A stretch of 64,000 bases of DNA from Molossus alvarezi (taxonomy: Eukaryota > Chordata > Mammalia > Chiroptera > Molossidae): contig CM073887.1 in NCBI GenBank assembly GCA_037176705.1, positions 60,411,001 to 60,475,000 of the forward strand, given 5' to 3'. Position numbers and translations under genes: made by a program. The notes under the pieces are model-generated. The model saw only the letters and a program-made list of their open reading frames with translations, was not told the DNA's origin and did not search any database. Position 1 is the stretch's first letter. Every line of letters begins with the position of its first letter. This document shows, piece by piece, positions 23,746 to 33,460 of this stretch.

Positions 23746-23911
23746 TAATTAATTAAAAAGAAAATTTTAGAATACACTAAAAAATAATCCAAAAGAAGTC
23801 AGGAAAAGGGGAACAGAGGTACAAATACAAAGAGGATTAGAAGCAAGCAAATAATAAAATACTAGATTTAAATCCAACCATATCAATAATTACATTAGAT
23901 GTTAAGGGACT

Positions 23912-24075
23912 TAGCCCTGGCTGGTTTGGCTCAGCGGTTAGAATGTCAGCCTGAGGAACTAAGGTCACAGGTTCGATTCCTGGTCTAGGGCACATGCCTG
24001 GGTTGCAGATTAAATCCCTGGCCCTGGTCAGGGTCATGCAAGAGGCAACCAGTCGATGTGTCTCTCTCACATCAA

Positions 24076-24129
<54 letters not shown>

Positions 24130-24200
24130 TCCCTGCCTTCCACTCTATTTAAAAACCAGTGGGAAAATATCCTCTGGTGAGGATTAACAACAACAATAAG
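23912..24200 (+). repeat. Ves SINE, type A, with expanded CT tract
   Basis: The pyrimidine tract has grown to 47 bases of pure CT (24081-24127). A near-perfect TSD, TGTTAAGGGACT and TGTTAAGAGACT, lies at 23900-23911 and 24201-24212; its last two bases on the left side could belong to either copy. Confidence 0.93.
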
Positions 24201-24480
24201 TGTTAAGAGACTAAACTAGACACTCCATTTAGAAGGTAAAGATTTCCAGACTGGATAGAAAAGCAAGCCCCAACTACATACTCAACTCAAAAGACATCCT
24301 TCACATATAAACACCAAATAGTCTGAAAGTAAATTAATGAAAAATATATATGATGGAAAGAATAAGCAAAAGGAGGATAAAGTGGCTACTTTAAACATGT
24401 GATAAAACAGATTTCAAGACAAAAATATAACCAGAGAAAAAAAAAGAAACCCTTTATAATGATAAACAGGTCACTGAATC

Positions 24481-24689
24481 AGCCCTGGCTAGTTTAGCTC
24501 ATCAGTTAGAACACTGGTCCACGGACCAGAGGGATGTGGGTTAGATTCCTGGTCAATCCCTGGCCCTGGTTGGGGTCATACAGGAGACAACCAATTGACC
24601 CCCACCCCCTCTCTCTCTTTCCCTCCCTCCCTTCCACTCTATCTAAAAATCAATGGGAAAATATCCTTAAGTGAAGATTAACAACAAAA
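24481..24689 (+). repeat. Ves SINE, type A, internally shortened
   Basis: Head AGCCCTGGCTAGTTTAGCTC. A deletion follows TCCTGGTCAATCCCTGG, and part of the pyrimidine tract is replaced by a C run. The tail is TATCCTTAAGTGAAGATTAAC. Confidence 0.88.
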
Positions 24690-26421
24690 AGGTCAGTACA
24701 TCAGACAACAATCATACATGTATAGGCACCTAACAGAGCTTCAAAATAACGAGGCAAAACTTGACAGAATTAAGGGGGATATAAAGAATTCCACAATAAT
24801 AGATTTTAACACCCTACTCTCAGCAATTGGAAGAGTTAAAAAAACCACAGTGAAGACATAGATGACATAGATGACCTGAACAATACTATCAACCACTTTG
24901 ACCTAACTGGCATTTATAGACCATGACACCCAGTAACTGCAGACATTCTCCCTAATTGTATGTTCAGCAACACAGATATGTTCACCAACACAGACCATAA
25001 AACGAGTCTCAATAAATTTAAAAGGGCTAAAACATATAAATATGTTCTCTAATAACAACAGACATTAACTAGAAATCAATGTTATAAGATACTTAAAGGA
25101 GAAACCCAATTATCTGGAAACAAAACAATGCATTTCAAATAATTCACTGTTCAACAGAGAAATCACAAGGAAAACTAGAAAATATCTCAAACTGAATAGC
25201 AATGAAGATACAACATATCACAATGTGTGGAATGCAAGCTAAAGCAGTGTTTAGAGGAAATGGGTAGCATTAAACACATTAGAAAAGAAGGTCTAAAATC
25301 AATGGTCTAAAATCAATTTCTAAGATGTCAGAAACAGAAAAGCAAAGTACTAACCCAAAATAAGTAGGAGGAAGAAAATAATAAAGGGCAAAAATCAGTG
25401 AAACAGAAGAAAAATTAACAAAGCCAAAAGTTGGCCTGTGGAAAAGATAACAAAACTGATAAGGAATAAGAGGACAGATAGTCAAAACCAGAAAAAAGGG
25501 GATTCCTTGACAGGTCCTGTAAGACAGAAATGTTATAAAGGAACCCTTGCCTTCAAGGAACTCTGGGTCTGGTGGTACAGACTGATAGGTCCATGGAGAA
25601 GAGGAAAACCAGAGAATGTATAAGGTGGGGCCAGAGATGCAGCCTAGACACAAAGAGAGGCTACAAACCATCCTCACATAGTCACACAAAGTCTCTATTC
25701 AATCACAAAAAGTGACTCTTGCTTTTTAAATCCTAGTTGACACTAATTTAACTCAGTCTGTTGGGCCTAATGTTGTCCAAAATGTATGGTTTACTAGATG
25801 CTGGGGGTGGAGTAGGGTGGGGTGATGTTTGCCTCACACTAAGTTTGGCCAGGCTTCGGGTTTGAACTTCCTGCTGCCATGACCGGGACCCACTGAGGCA
25901 GTGTGACTCCAATGTCACTATTAGTGCTGTGCACTAGAAGACAGCAGGGGTGGTCATGTGGGGGCCAGGGTGGTGTGTGGAAGTGTGTGGTGCTTTACTT
26001 TGCTTTGCCTTTGTTGGGAAACAGAACAGCAGTTAGGGCAGGGACAGAGCAGAGAACGCAGCAGGTGGGCTGAGCTGAAGAACAAAGGGGCTCAGAAAAG
26101 GACAGAGGAATGATAGCTGTTCAGGACACAGGAGCCTCCTGACCTGGGCTCCCTGGACCACTGGATCTGACACCATGCTTCACAGATGATCTTCGCAGGG
26201 ACTGAAAGGAACAGCCACTCAGCCATCCAGTGATGAGACTTGGCCCATGACCTAGCTGCTAGAGAACCTCCTGGTCTCACAGGGCCCACAATCATCAGGC
26301 TTAGTGAGCATAGCTCAAATGACGGAGTCCTGACTCAACCCACAGGGTAAGATAAGGACAGGTTGCCTTCACATAGGGACAGTGAAGACAGGTAGCACCT
26401 CACCTTTCCCACATCACTCAC

Positions 26422-26558
26422 CTTTGAAGGTAAGGGAGGGTTTTTCGTGAATGGATCGGAGGTAAATGGGTCATTCTTTGTCTGTTTCTTAAAGAAGTCA
26501 TCAGGGGCAGAGCCATGGAATGGGTAGCTTTCTTTGAAAGGATCTCCTCCAAATGGAT
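26422..26558 (-). CDS. EPS15L1: EPS15L1 exon: DPF motifs with one altered to YPF
   Basis: This 137-base exon completes an Asp codon and adds 45 codons, [20 protein letters not shown] onward, ending TKNPPLPSK in phase 0. The acceptor is CTTTCTAG and the donor GTGAGT. Four DPF triplets remain, counting the one completed across the junction. A further site at 26524-26526 reads TAC, so the motif is Tyr-Pro-Phe where human EPS15L1, from memory, has Asp-Pro-Phe. The segment [18 protein letters not shown] is otherwise as expected. Confidence 0.95.
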
Positions 26559-26599
26559 CTAGAAAGTGAGGAAAAGAATGTACCATGAGTACACAACAT

Positions 26600-27050
26600 T
26601 GTTTAGTGAAAAAAACTAAGTATGAAAGAACACATAACTGACTGATGCCATCTAGATGATATTCTATAAAAGGTAAAAAACCATAATGACAGCCCGGCCA
26701 GTATGGCTCAGTGGTTGAGCGTCGACCTATGTACCAAGAGGTCGCCAGTTCGATTCCCAGTCAGGACACATGCCCAGGTTGTGGGCCCAATCCCGAGTTG
26801 GGGGCATGCAGGAGGCGGTCAATCAATGTTCTTGCTCATCGATGTTTCTATCTCTCTCCCTCTCCCTTTTTCTGTCTCTCTCTCTAATATCAATAAAGAT
26901 TAAAAAAACAAAACAAAAAAAAACCATAGTGACAGAGAGCAGGTCAGTAGTTACCAGGGATCTAGGGGATTGATAGTGGGCAAGCACAAGGAAACCTTTC
27001 AGGATGATGGAAATGCTCGTTAACCCACATTAGTGTACTAATTTTTCAAA
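26600..27050 (+). mobile_element. Old L1 3' end, split by a Ves
   Basis: ATATTCTATAAAAGG, then GTCAGTAGTTACCAGGGATC and GGATGATGGAAATGCTCG, follow an old L1 3'UTR pattern. The Ves at 26693 divides it. Confidence 0.6.
26693..26916 (+). repeat. Ves SINE, type B
   Basis: Head GCCCGGCCAGTATGGCTCAG. The flanks AAAAACCATAATGACAG and AAAAACCATAGTGACAG form a one-mismatch TSD inside the L1 piece. Confidence 0.93.
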
Positions 27051-27054
27051 ACAT

Positions 27055-27309
27055 GCCCTGGCCGGTTTTGCTCAGTGGTTAGAGCATCGGCCAGCGGTCC
27101 AGAGAGACCCGGGTTCAGTTCCCGCTAAGGGCACGTACCTCGGTTGCAGTTTGTCCCCGGCCCTGGTTGGTTGTGCGGGTGGCAACCACTCGATGTGTCC
27201 CTTTCACATCGATGTTTCTCTCTCTCTCTGTTCCGCTCTCACCCTCCCACTCTACCTGAACAAAAAAAAAAAAAAAAAAGGAAAAATGTCCTCGGATGAG
27301 GATGATAGA
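27055..27309 (+). repeat. Ves SINE, type A
   Basis: Head GCCCTGGCCGGTTTTGCTCA, tail A18 then GTCCTCGGATGAGGATGATAG. Confidence 0.9.
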
Positions 27310-27323
27310 AAAAAACTCATCTT

Positions 27324-27492
27324 GCCCTGGCCAGTGTGGCTCAGTTGGTTGAAGTGTAGTTCCAAACACCAAAAGATGGCTATTCAATTCCCAGTCAGGG
27401 GACATACCCAGGTTGCAGGTTCAATCCCCAGTGGAGGCATGTGCAGGAGGTAACTGATCGATGTTTCTCTCTCTCCCTTCCTCTCTCTACCA
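27324..27492 (+). repeat. Ves SINE, type B, 3'-truncated
   Basis: Head GCCCTGGCCAGTGTGGCTCA. It stops in the pyrimidine tract where a minus-strand Ves begins. Confidence 0.87.
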
Positions 27493-27736
27493 TTTTTTTG
27501 TTTGTTTGTTAATCCTCATCCAAGGATATTTTTCCATTGATTTTCAGATAGAGTGGGGGGGGGGAGAGAAACATCAATGCAAGAGAGACACATTGACTGG
27601 TTGCCTCCCGCACAAGCCAGATCAGGGCTAGGGATCGAACCTGCAACCAAGGTACGTGCCCTTGACCAGGAATCGAACCTGCGACTCTTTGGTCCATGAG
27701 CTGATGCTCTAACCACTGAGCAAAACCGGCCAAGGC
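27493..27736 (-). repeat. Ves SINE, type A, reverse orientation
   Basis: It starts with a T-rich tail and AATCCTCATCCAAGGATA and ends GAGCAAAACCGGCCAAGGC. It lies tail to tail with the preceding plus-strand copies. Confidence 0.92.
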
Positions 27737-27837
27737 TCAAAATATCAATTAAAAAAAATTCATCTCATTACATTTTTAAAATTGGTAAATTTTACTGTGT
27801 CAAGTATACCTCCTAATAAAGCCAATTTAAAAAATAA

Positions 27838-28330
27838 CAAAAATAAACAATGTGGGCAAATCCATAGAAACAGAAAAGTAGATTAGTGGTTGCCAGGGTC
27901 TGTGGGAGAGAAAATGAGGAGGTGACTGCTAATGGGAATAGGGTCTTGTTTTGGGGTAACAGGAATATTCTGAAACTAGATAGAAGTGGTAGTGGCAGAA
28001 CATTGGGAATGTACTAAATGCCAGTGACATGTTCACTTTAAAATTGTTAATTAGCCCAGCCGGTGTGGTTCAGTGGATTGAGCATCATCCTATGGACTGA
28101 GAGGACCTGGCTCGATTCCCAGTCAGGACACATGCCGGGGTTGCAGGTTTGATCCCCAGTTTGTGGACGTCAGGAGGCAGCCAATCGATGTTTCTCTCTC
28201 ACATAGATGCTTCTCTCTCTCTCTCTCCCTTCCTCTCTCTCTAAAAAGTCAATAAAAACATATTTAAAAAATAATAATAAAGTGTTAATTATGTGTCATG
28301 TAAATTTTACCTTAGTTAAAAAAATAAAAA
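27838..28330 (+). mobile_element. Old L1 3' end, split by a Ves
   Basis: AGAAACAGAAAAGTAGATTA, GTGGTTGCCAGGGTCTG and TACTAAATGCCAGTGACATG are typical of old L1 3'UTRs. The end, CATGTAAATTTTACCTTAGT, lies beyond the inserted Ves. Confidence 0.75.
28053..28280 (+). repeat. Ves SINE, type B
   Basis: Head GCCCAGCCGGTGTGGTTCAG. The flanks AATTGTTAATTA and AAGTGTTAATTA are a diverged TSD inside the L1 3' end. Confidence 0.92.
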
Positions 28331-28859
28331 ATAAAAATAGGCAGAGTGATCCCAACACCACAACTGCAATGTGTACATTCCCCTCAAATGTGAGGTGCAG
28401 GCATGATGACTGGAGAAGGGGGAAAGCTAGCATCACTAGGAGGGAATAAGACACTAGGCTTTCATGCAATGCAGATGGCTGTCCTTCCCAGTGCACACTG
28501 CTGCCACTCTTGGGATTTATGGACAGAAGTCTTGCCGTGTGCGGGTACTATACCACACAGGTGCTGCCACAGGTGACACAAGGAGGCACATGTGACCGAG
28601 TTGCTGTGTGCAACAATCACCTGGCTACCGGGAGCTCCTTTTCTAGTTCTTTTGGGAGACTGGCAATAAGGGCATCAGACTTTGAAAGGCAGGGACAACC
28701 TTGCTGCAAGTTTCCTTCAGAAATGAACCTCCCTGCCATTTGGAGGGGGACCTGGTGGAGGAGAATGGAAGGTGTTTTACATTGCCCTCGACTTGCACTA
28801 GGAAATAGACTATTCTGAGGACGAGTCCATGAAACGTGTCTTTCAACAAAGGCTTTTAC

Positions 28860-28910
28860 CTGTAGAAGCTGTCTGCTGTTCTGCAAAAGGGTCATTCTGG
28901 AACGGGTCAC
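28860..28910 (-). CDS. EPS15L1: EPS15L1 exon: short DPF exon (two motifs)
   Basis: This 51-base exon completes the split Gly codon, encodes DPFQNDPFAEQQTAST, and supplies the first base of the next Asp codon. The acceptor is CTAATCTAG and the donor GTAAAA. It carries two DPF motifs. Its phases (1-1) mean that exclusion would remove 17 residues without a frameshift. It is the smallest exon in the window and was placed by continuity of both neighbouring junctions. Confidence 0.95.
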
Positions 28911-30117
28911 CTAGATTAGAGAGAAAAATGTTTAGCTCTATAGTAGAAATTACCCTGGCATATCAAAGTGGGAGAGCGGAAAAAGCCATTGGCTGAGGCA
29001 GTTTTTCATGGCTAGGACATTTAAGATGAAACGAAAGGTATTTTGACTGCTTGACACAGGCCAGAGTCAGAGAAAACATACAACAAACCAGGATTCACTC
29101 TTCTCTTTCTATGCCATGTGTCACTCCTGTATCTCATCTCCCCCTCACATCTCTCGGCTACAACAGGGGACTCGGGGCTGCCCCAGTCCTAACTCATGTG
29201 GTCCGCCCGGAGCCATGATAAGCTGGGTACATATGAGCCTCAGGAGCTGCCTGGTGCACCCTGGGACCTAAGGCACTTCACTCCAAATCTGAAACTGGAA
29301 AGGCTCCTGCTGCCACTCCCTGCCTCGGCATTTTTCTCAGAAATGTACAGATAGCCTTCCTGGAAATACTGTTTTGCTCTGAAAAAAATGGAGAAACTTA
29401 AGAAATCTTGTTTCTAGAAATTCTTAGTTATTTTTGATTCGCGTGTGGCTCTGGATAAACCCACCAGTTAAGACCTTAAATTTACGTGGAGATCTGTCAT
29501 TCACTAGGTAGCTTCATAATCATTACTGTATCTGATTATCTTACCAAATCGTTTGAGTGAACTATGGAAGAATGAGCCACCCCACTAGTGAATGAAAACT
29601 GAAGCTTGCGGAGTCTAAGGGCCAAGCAAGCCATAGCTGTTCCCACCACACCCCAAGGCCTCAGCTCTTCAGTTAACTGGGTAAGGTGAAAACTTAAAAG
29701 GCCCGCCCTGGCCGGTTTGGCTCAGCGGTTAGAGCGTGGGCCTGCGGTCCAGAGAGACCCGGGTTCGGTTCACGCTAAGGGCATGTACATCAACTGCAGT
29801 TTGTCCCCGGGCCTGGTTGGGTCGTGCGGGAGGCGGCCACTCGATGTGTCCCTTTCACGTCGATGTTTCTCTCTCTCTCTCTTCCTCTCTCTCTCCCACT
29901 CTATCTGAACAAAAAATGGGAAAATGTCCTCGGGTGAGGTAAAAAAATAATAATAATAAAAATAAAAAATAAATAAAACTTAAAAGGCCCATGAGGCTCC
30001 TTTCCTCCTCCATTTCAGAGGGTCATGTCTCTCAACTATTCTAGTCACTGAACAACCCTAAATGGCACAAACAAAAGAACAGCGTTTCAGTGAGAAAGTG
30101 GGAGCCAAGTGAAATAC
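28911..30117 (-). other. EPS15L1: EPS15L1 intron, 1.2 kb, one Ves
   Basis: Only the Ves at 29705-29974 is recognised. The remainder (28911-29688 and 29991-30117) is unique-looking. Confidence 0.75.
29705..29974 (+). repeat. Ves SINE, type A
   Basis: An exact 16-base TSD, AAAACTTAAAAGGCCC, lies at 29689-29704 and 29975-29990. It is the longest perfect TSD in the window and implies a recent insertion. Confidence 0.96.
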
Positions 30118-30241
30118 CTTTGAAGGGATCAGCTCCTTTAAATGGGTCAGATTTGAAGGGGTCTTCTGCCTGGAAAGGATCCGGATGAAATTCTTGGGCA
30201 TTGTTGCTAAATAACAAGGCTTTATTTTTGAAAGGATCATC
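30118..30241 (-). CDS. EPS15L1: EPS15L1 exon: first block of DPF motifs (five)
   Basis: This 124-base exon starts in phase 0 and ends one base into a Gly codon. The acceptor is AAATTTTAG and the donor GTATTT. It encodes [20 protein letters not shown] and then [20 protein letters not shown] with a final Lys, giving five Asp-Pro-Phe triplets. In the EPS15 family these tripeptides bind the appendage of AP-2 alpha-adaptin and so link the protein to clathrin-coated pits. The intron before it (4.9 kb) is rich in mobile-element debris. Confidence 0.96.
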
Positions 30242-30539
30242 CTAAAATTTTGTGAAGAGACAGGACAAGAATTTTATTATTTCAGGTTTAAAGCAAGGTA
30301 CAGAATTCCATACCTAACTCATAATTTTTCCTTTAAGTGCTATGACCCTAAAGAGGACAATTTTTTTAAAAAAAATCATTGAAGATGGACTTTAGTTAAT
30401 AATAGTGTCAACAGTGATTCATTAGTTGTGACCAATGTGCCATATAAGATGTTAATAATAGGGGAAGGTAGGTGTGGGAACTCCCTGTACCACCTTGGCA
30501 ATTACTCTGAAAGTCTAACACTCTTCTAAAATAAGTTTA

Positions 30540-30992
30540 TTTAAAAATCATTGAGTAGAAGCAATCCAAGCATCTACTGATGGATGAATGAATAAACAAA
30601 ATGTGGCATATACATGCAATGGAATATTATTCAACCTTAAAAAGGAAAGACTGACATATGCTACAACGTGGATGAACTTTGAGCATATTACATTGAGTGA
30701 AATAAGCCAGTCACAAAAGGACATATATTATATGATTCCACTTATATGAGGTCCCTATAGCAGTAAGATTCATGAAGACAAAGGAGAATGCTGAGCACCA
30801 GGGACTGGGGGATGTGGACTGGAAGTTAGTGTTTAACGGGGACAGAGTTTCAGTTTGGGAAGATGCAAAAGTTCTGGAACTGGATGGTGGTAATGGCTGC
30901 ACAATTTGAATATACTTAATGCCTGTATACTTAAAAATGGTTAAGAAGGTAAATTTTGTTATGCGTCTTTTACCACAACTAGAATTTTTTTT
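30540..30992 (+). mobile_element. Old L1 3' end
   Basis: AATCCAAGCATCTACTGATG, ATGGAATATTATTCAACC and GTGGTAATGGCTGCACAA follow the end of ORF2 and the 3'UTR of an old L1. It ends in a T-rich junction with a degenerate Ves. Confidence 0.75.
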
Positions 30993-30999
30993 TTTTTAA

Positions 31000-31198
31000 T
31001 CTGCCTCACTGGTTGAATGTGGACCCATGCACTGAGAGGTCACCGGTTCGGTTCCCAGTCAGGGAGCATGCCCAGGTTGTGGGCCAGATCCCTGGTAAGA
31101 GGATCTGCCAATTGATGTTCTCTTTCAGTGATATTTCTCTCTCTCTCTTCCTCTTCCTTCCTCTCTCTCTAAAAAATAAATAAAATTAAATTAAAAAA
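31000..31198 (+). repeat. Ves SINE, type B, 5'-truncated
   Basis: It begins at CTGCCTCACTGGTTGAATG and keeps GGTTCGGTTCCCAGTCAGGG and the pyrimidine tract. The first bases of the head are lost. Confidence 0.82.
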
Positions 31199-31328
31199 TC
31201 ATTGAAAGAGAAAATGTCACATTTTCTGAAATCAAAAAGAAAATATAACAAAACACCCAATTGCAGCAAGGGACTCTTCAAAGAGGTAAGACCTCCCTCG
31301 GTCATCTTTATCTCAGAGAGTGTGTGAC

Positions 31329-31394
31329 CATTTTAAAACATGCTGTTTCCACACCAAGAAACATTTTAAAACATGCTGTTTCCACACCAAGAAA
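31329..31394. repeat. Perfect tandem duplication, 2 x 33 bases
   Basis: Copies at 31329-31361 and 31362-31394 are identical. Each starts CATTTTAAAACATGCTG and ends CACACCAAGAAA. A third copy begins but stops after two bases before related CATGCTGG sequence. Confidence 0.96.
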
Positions 31395-33442
31395 CATGCT
31401 GGCTATTTACATCCTGGGAGGAAGTGAGTGCTTATGCAGTTAGAACTACTAGAGCATATACAGTACTTTGCATTTTTTTTTAAGTGCTTATTTCTAGAAA
31501 CAAACAAGCATATTTAAATCAGAATGAAAAAGATTTGTCTTTGAAGAGCACATTTTTATAGTGGATATGGCCTGAGAGTGGTGGTGGGGTGTGAGGTTTA
31601 CAATATACATGGGAACAATGCATTTGGTTTAGAAATACTGAATGTGTTCTGGTTAATGGAGACATATCCTCAGTGAAAACATGAAAGTTTCACTGTGGTA
31701 TTAAAAAGCACAATGTCCTCCCTGACTCTGGCAAATGTGTGAGCATCTATGGGGCTGGCACACGAATTCATTATTCCAACCAACCAAAACCAAATAAAAA
31801 AGCTGGAGCTTCAATCAAAATACTAACAGTGGTAATGGGGGAAATGACATCAAAGGTGCCAAAGGAAGATTCCTGACAAGGTTTCCCACTGCATGAGCCA
31901 GTTCACCTGGGGGTTGGGGGGGCAGGACGGTTTTCAGAGGCACTGGGCTAACAGGAAGCCATGGCCTTTGGATAAACAAACCAACACCCTTGGCCTCTGA
32001 TGAATATGAAGCAATTTTTCTTACCTGGAAAAGATTATCTGGAGCCTCCAGCCAGGGTGGGGAAACCTTCCCAAGGCAGGGAAAGCGCGCCAGGTTCTTA
32101 GGCAAGTAAGTACAGAGGTCTGCAAACACCGCGTCTGGTGGCAGAGCGCGGTTCTGTAAGGATATTGTGGTGCTAATGACCACAAGATGGGTACCCAAGT
32201 AACATCCAATGGGGTTCTCAGACCCAGAAAATAGGATGGAGTCTTAATCTAAGGAAGCCAGGAGACCAAGGGGGAAATAAGCCTCTCAAACAGTACCATG
32301 GGCAAGATACCTGCTCCAGAAGGATCAAGAGGGATGACAACATGGATGAAGTAGGGAGTTAAGAACGACAGCTTGGCCTCAGAACAGCAGCTTCTTTCAT
32401 TTTTAATTGGCACTGATTTATGAGTTGGTCGGGTTTCTTTGTTTTGGTTTTTTAAAGTATTTTCCATCATCACTTGGAAGACTACCAAATACCAGTGGAC
32501 AATGGCAGAGAAGAGAATGATTCTAGGGGCTCTCGCCATGAGCACCCTGAACTGAAAGTCGGGTCTGCACTCTCTCTCAAGAGCGATTATTTCCCTGAGG
32601 CAGCCGCTGCTCCCTCCTCTTCAAAGGAGAAGCCTCAGAAGTCCCTATCAGGATTCATGTGGTTAGGGTAACCAATGGGGGTTTAGATTCCATTTCACAG
32701 ATTCAGAACAGAAAACCAGATTTCCCCTGGCACAGAGATTCCATAACCTCCCCATCCACAAGAACTGAACCATCTTCCAACTTAGAAGATGCGAATGCAG
32801 CAGACCAGCATGGGATGAGTGATAAGTCCCTTGGCAGAGGTAAAATAACTTCAAACATTAAGTTCAGTGACCAGTCTCAAGTTCTATACTTCACAGGAAA
32901 TAGAAATGACAAGTGTGAAAGGGCTTGAAAGGGGTTTCTGTGACATTCCTTCCCTTTAGATAGGGCTGAGCAGTGGAATGCTGGTGAACCAGCTCTCTGA
33001 AAAAAAATCCTTCTGCCAATTTTCATGGTGTAAATTCTAACATTGTGACCAACTTCAAGCAAGTTGAACAACCAGCTTACAAAATGCCTATTTAATAATC
33101 AGCTCTGGAGGGTCAATAACACTGGCTCCTGTGTGTAGCTGGGGCTGGATGCAACAGACAACCCAGTCTTTCAGAACGAGTTCTCAGCAAGGCTTATGAG
33201 CTACTCTCTACTAGACAGGTTGGTTCGGTATTTACATCAAGGTCAAGAGGCCAGTATACTTATCATCCAATAAAAGAAAAGATATAATTATGGCTTTAAG
33301 AATCTTGTATCTCTTGGACAAAATAACACAGTATGAGCTTAACACTAAACTTAGTAATTTTAGTAAAAGTGCCCAGGCGCAGAAAGTTCTAGATACAGCT
33401 CTGTGGTTACCCTAATCTCAAGACAAAACCCCTCACTTTCAT

Positions 33443-33460
33443 CCCCCCCCCCCCCCCCCC
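33443..33460. repeat. Homopolymer C18
   Basis: Eighteen consecutive C on the plus strand. The exact length is sensitive to sequencing error. Confidence 0.9.

Larger units (their letters stand above)
23761..25480 (+). mobile_element. Old L1 (L1M-like), continuation into early ORF2
   Basis: AATCCAAAAGAAGTCAGGAA, CCATATCAATAATTACATTA and later endonuclease-like sequence follow the order expected downstream of 18757 in an old L1. Ves copies at 23912 and 24481 interrupt it. The reverse transcriptase region is not present. Confidence 0.65.
15598..26421 (-). other. EPS15L1: EPS15L1 intron, 10.8 kb, mostly mobile elements
   Basis: Contents in order: a Tigger-type MITE (15896-16100), a short L1 3' end (16159-16673), an old L1 (16880-18757 and 23761-25480) split by a younger L1 (18758-23487), and Ves copies throughout. 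About 25500-26421 is unrecognised. Confidence 0.8.
26559..28859 (-). other. EPS15L1: EPS15L1 intron, 2.3 kb, L1 3' ends and Ves
   Basis: It contains two old L1 3' ends (26600-27050 and 27838-28330), each carrying an inserted Ves. Two more plus-strand Ves and one minus-strand Ves lie between them. About 28340-28859 shows nothing recognised. Confidence 0.75.
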
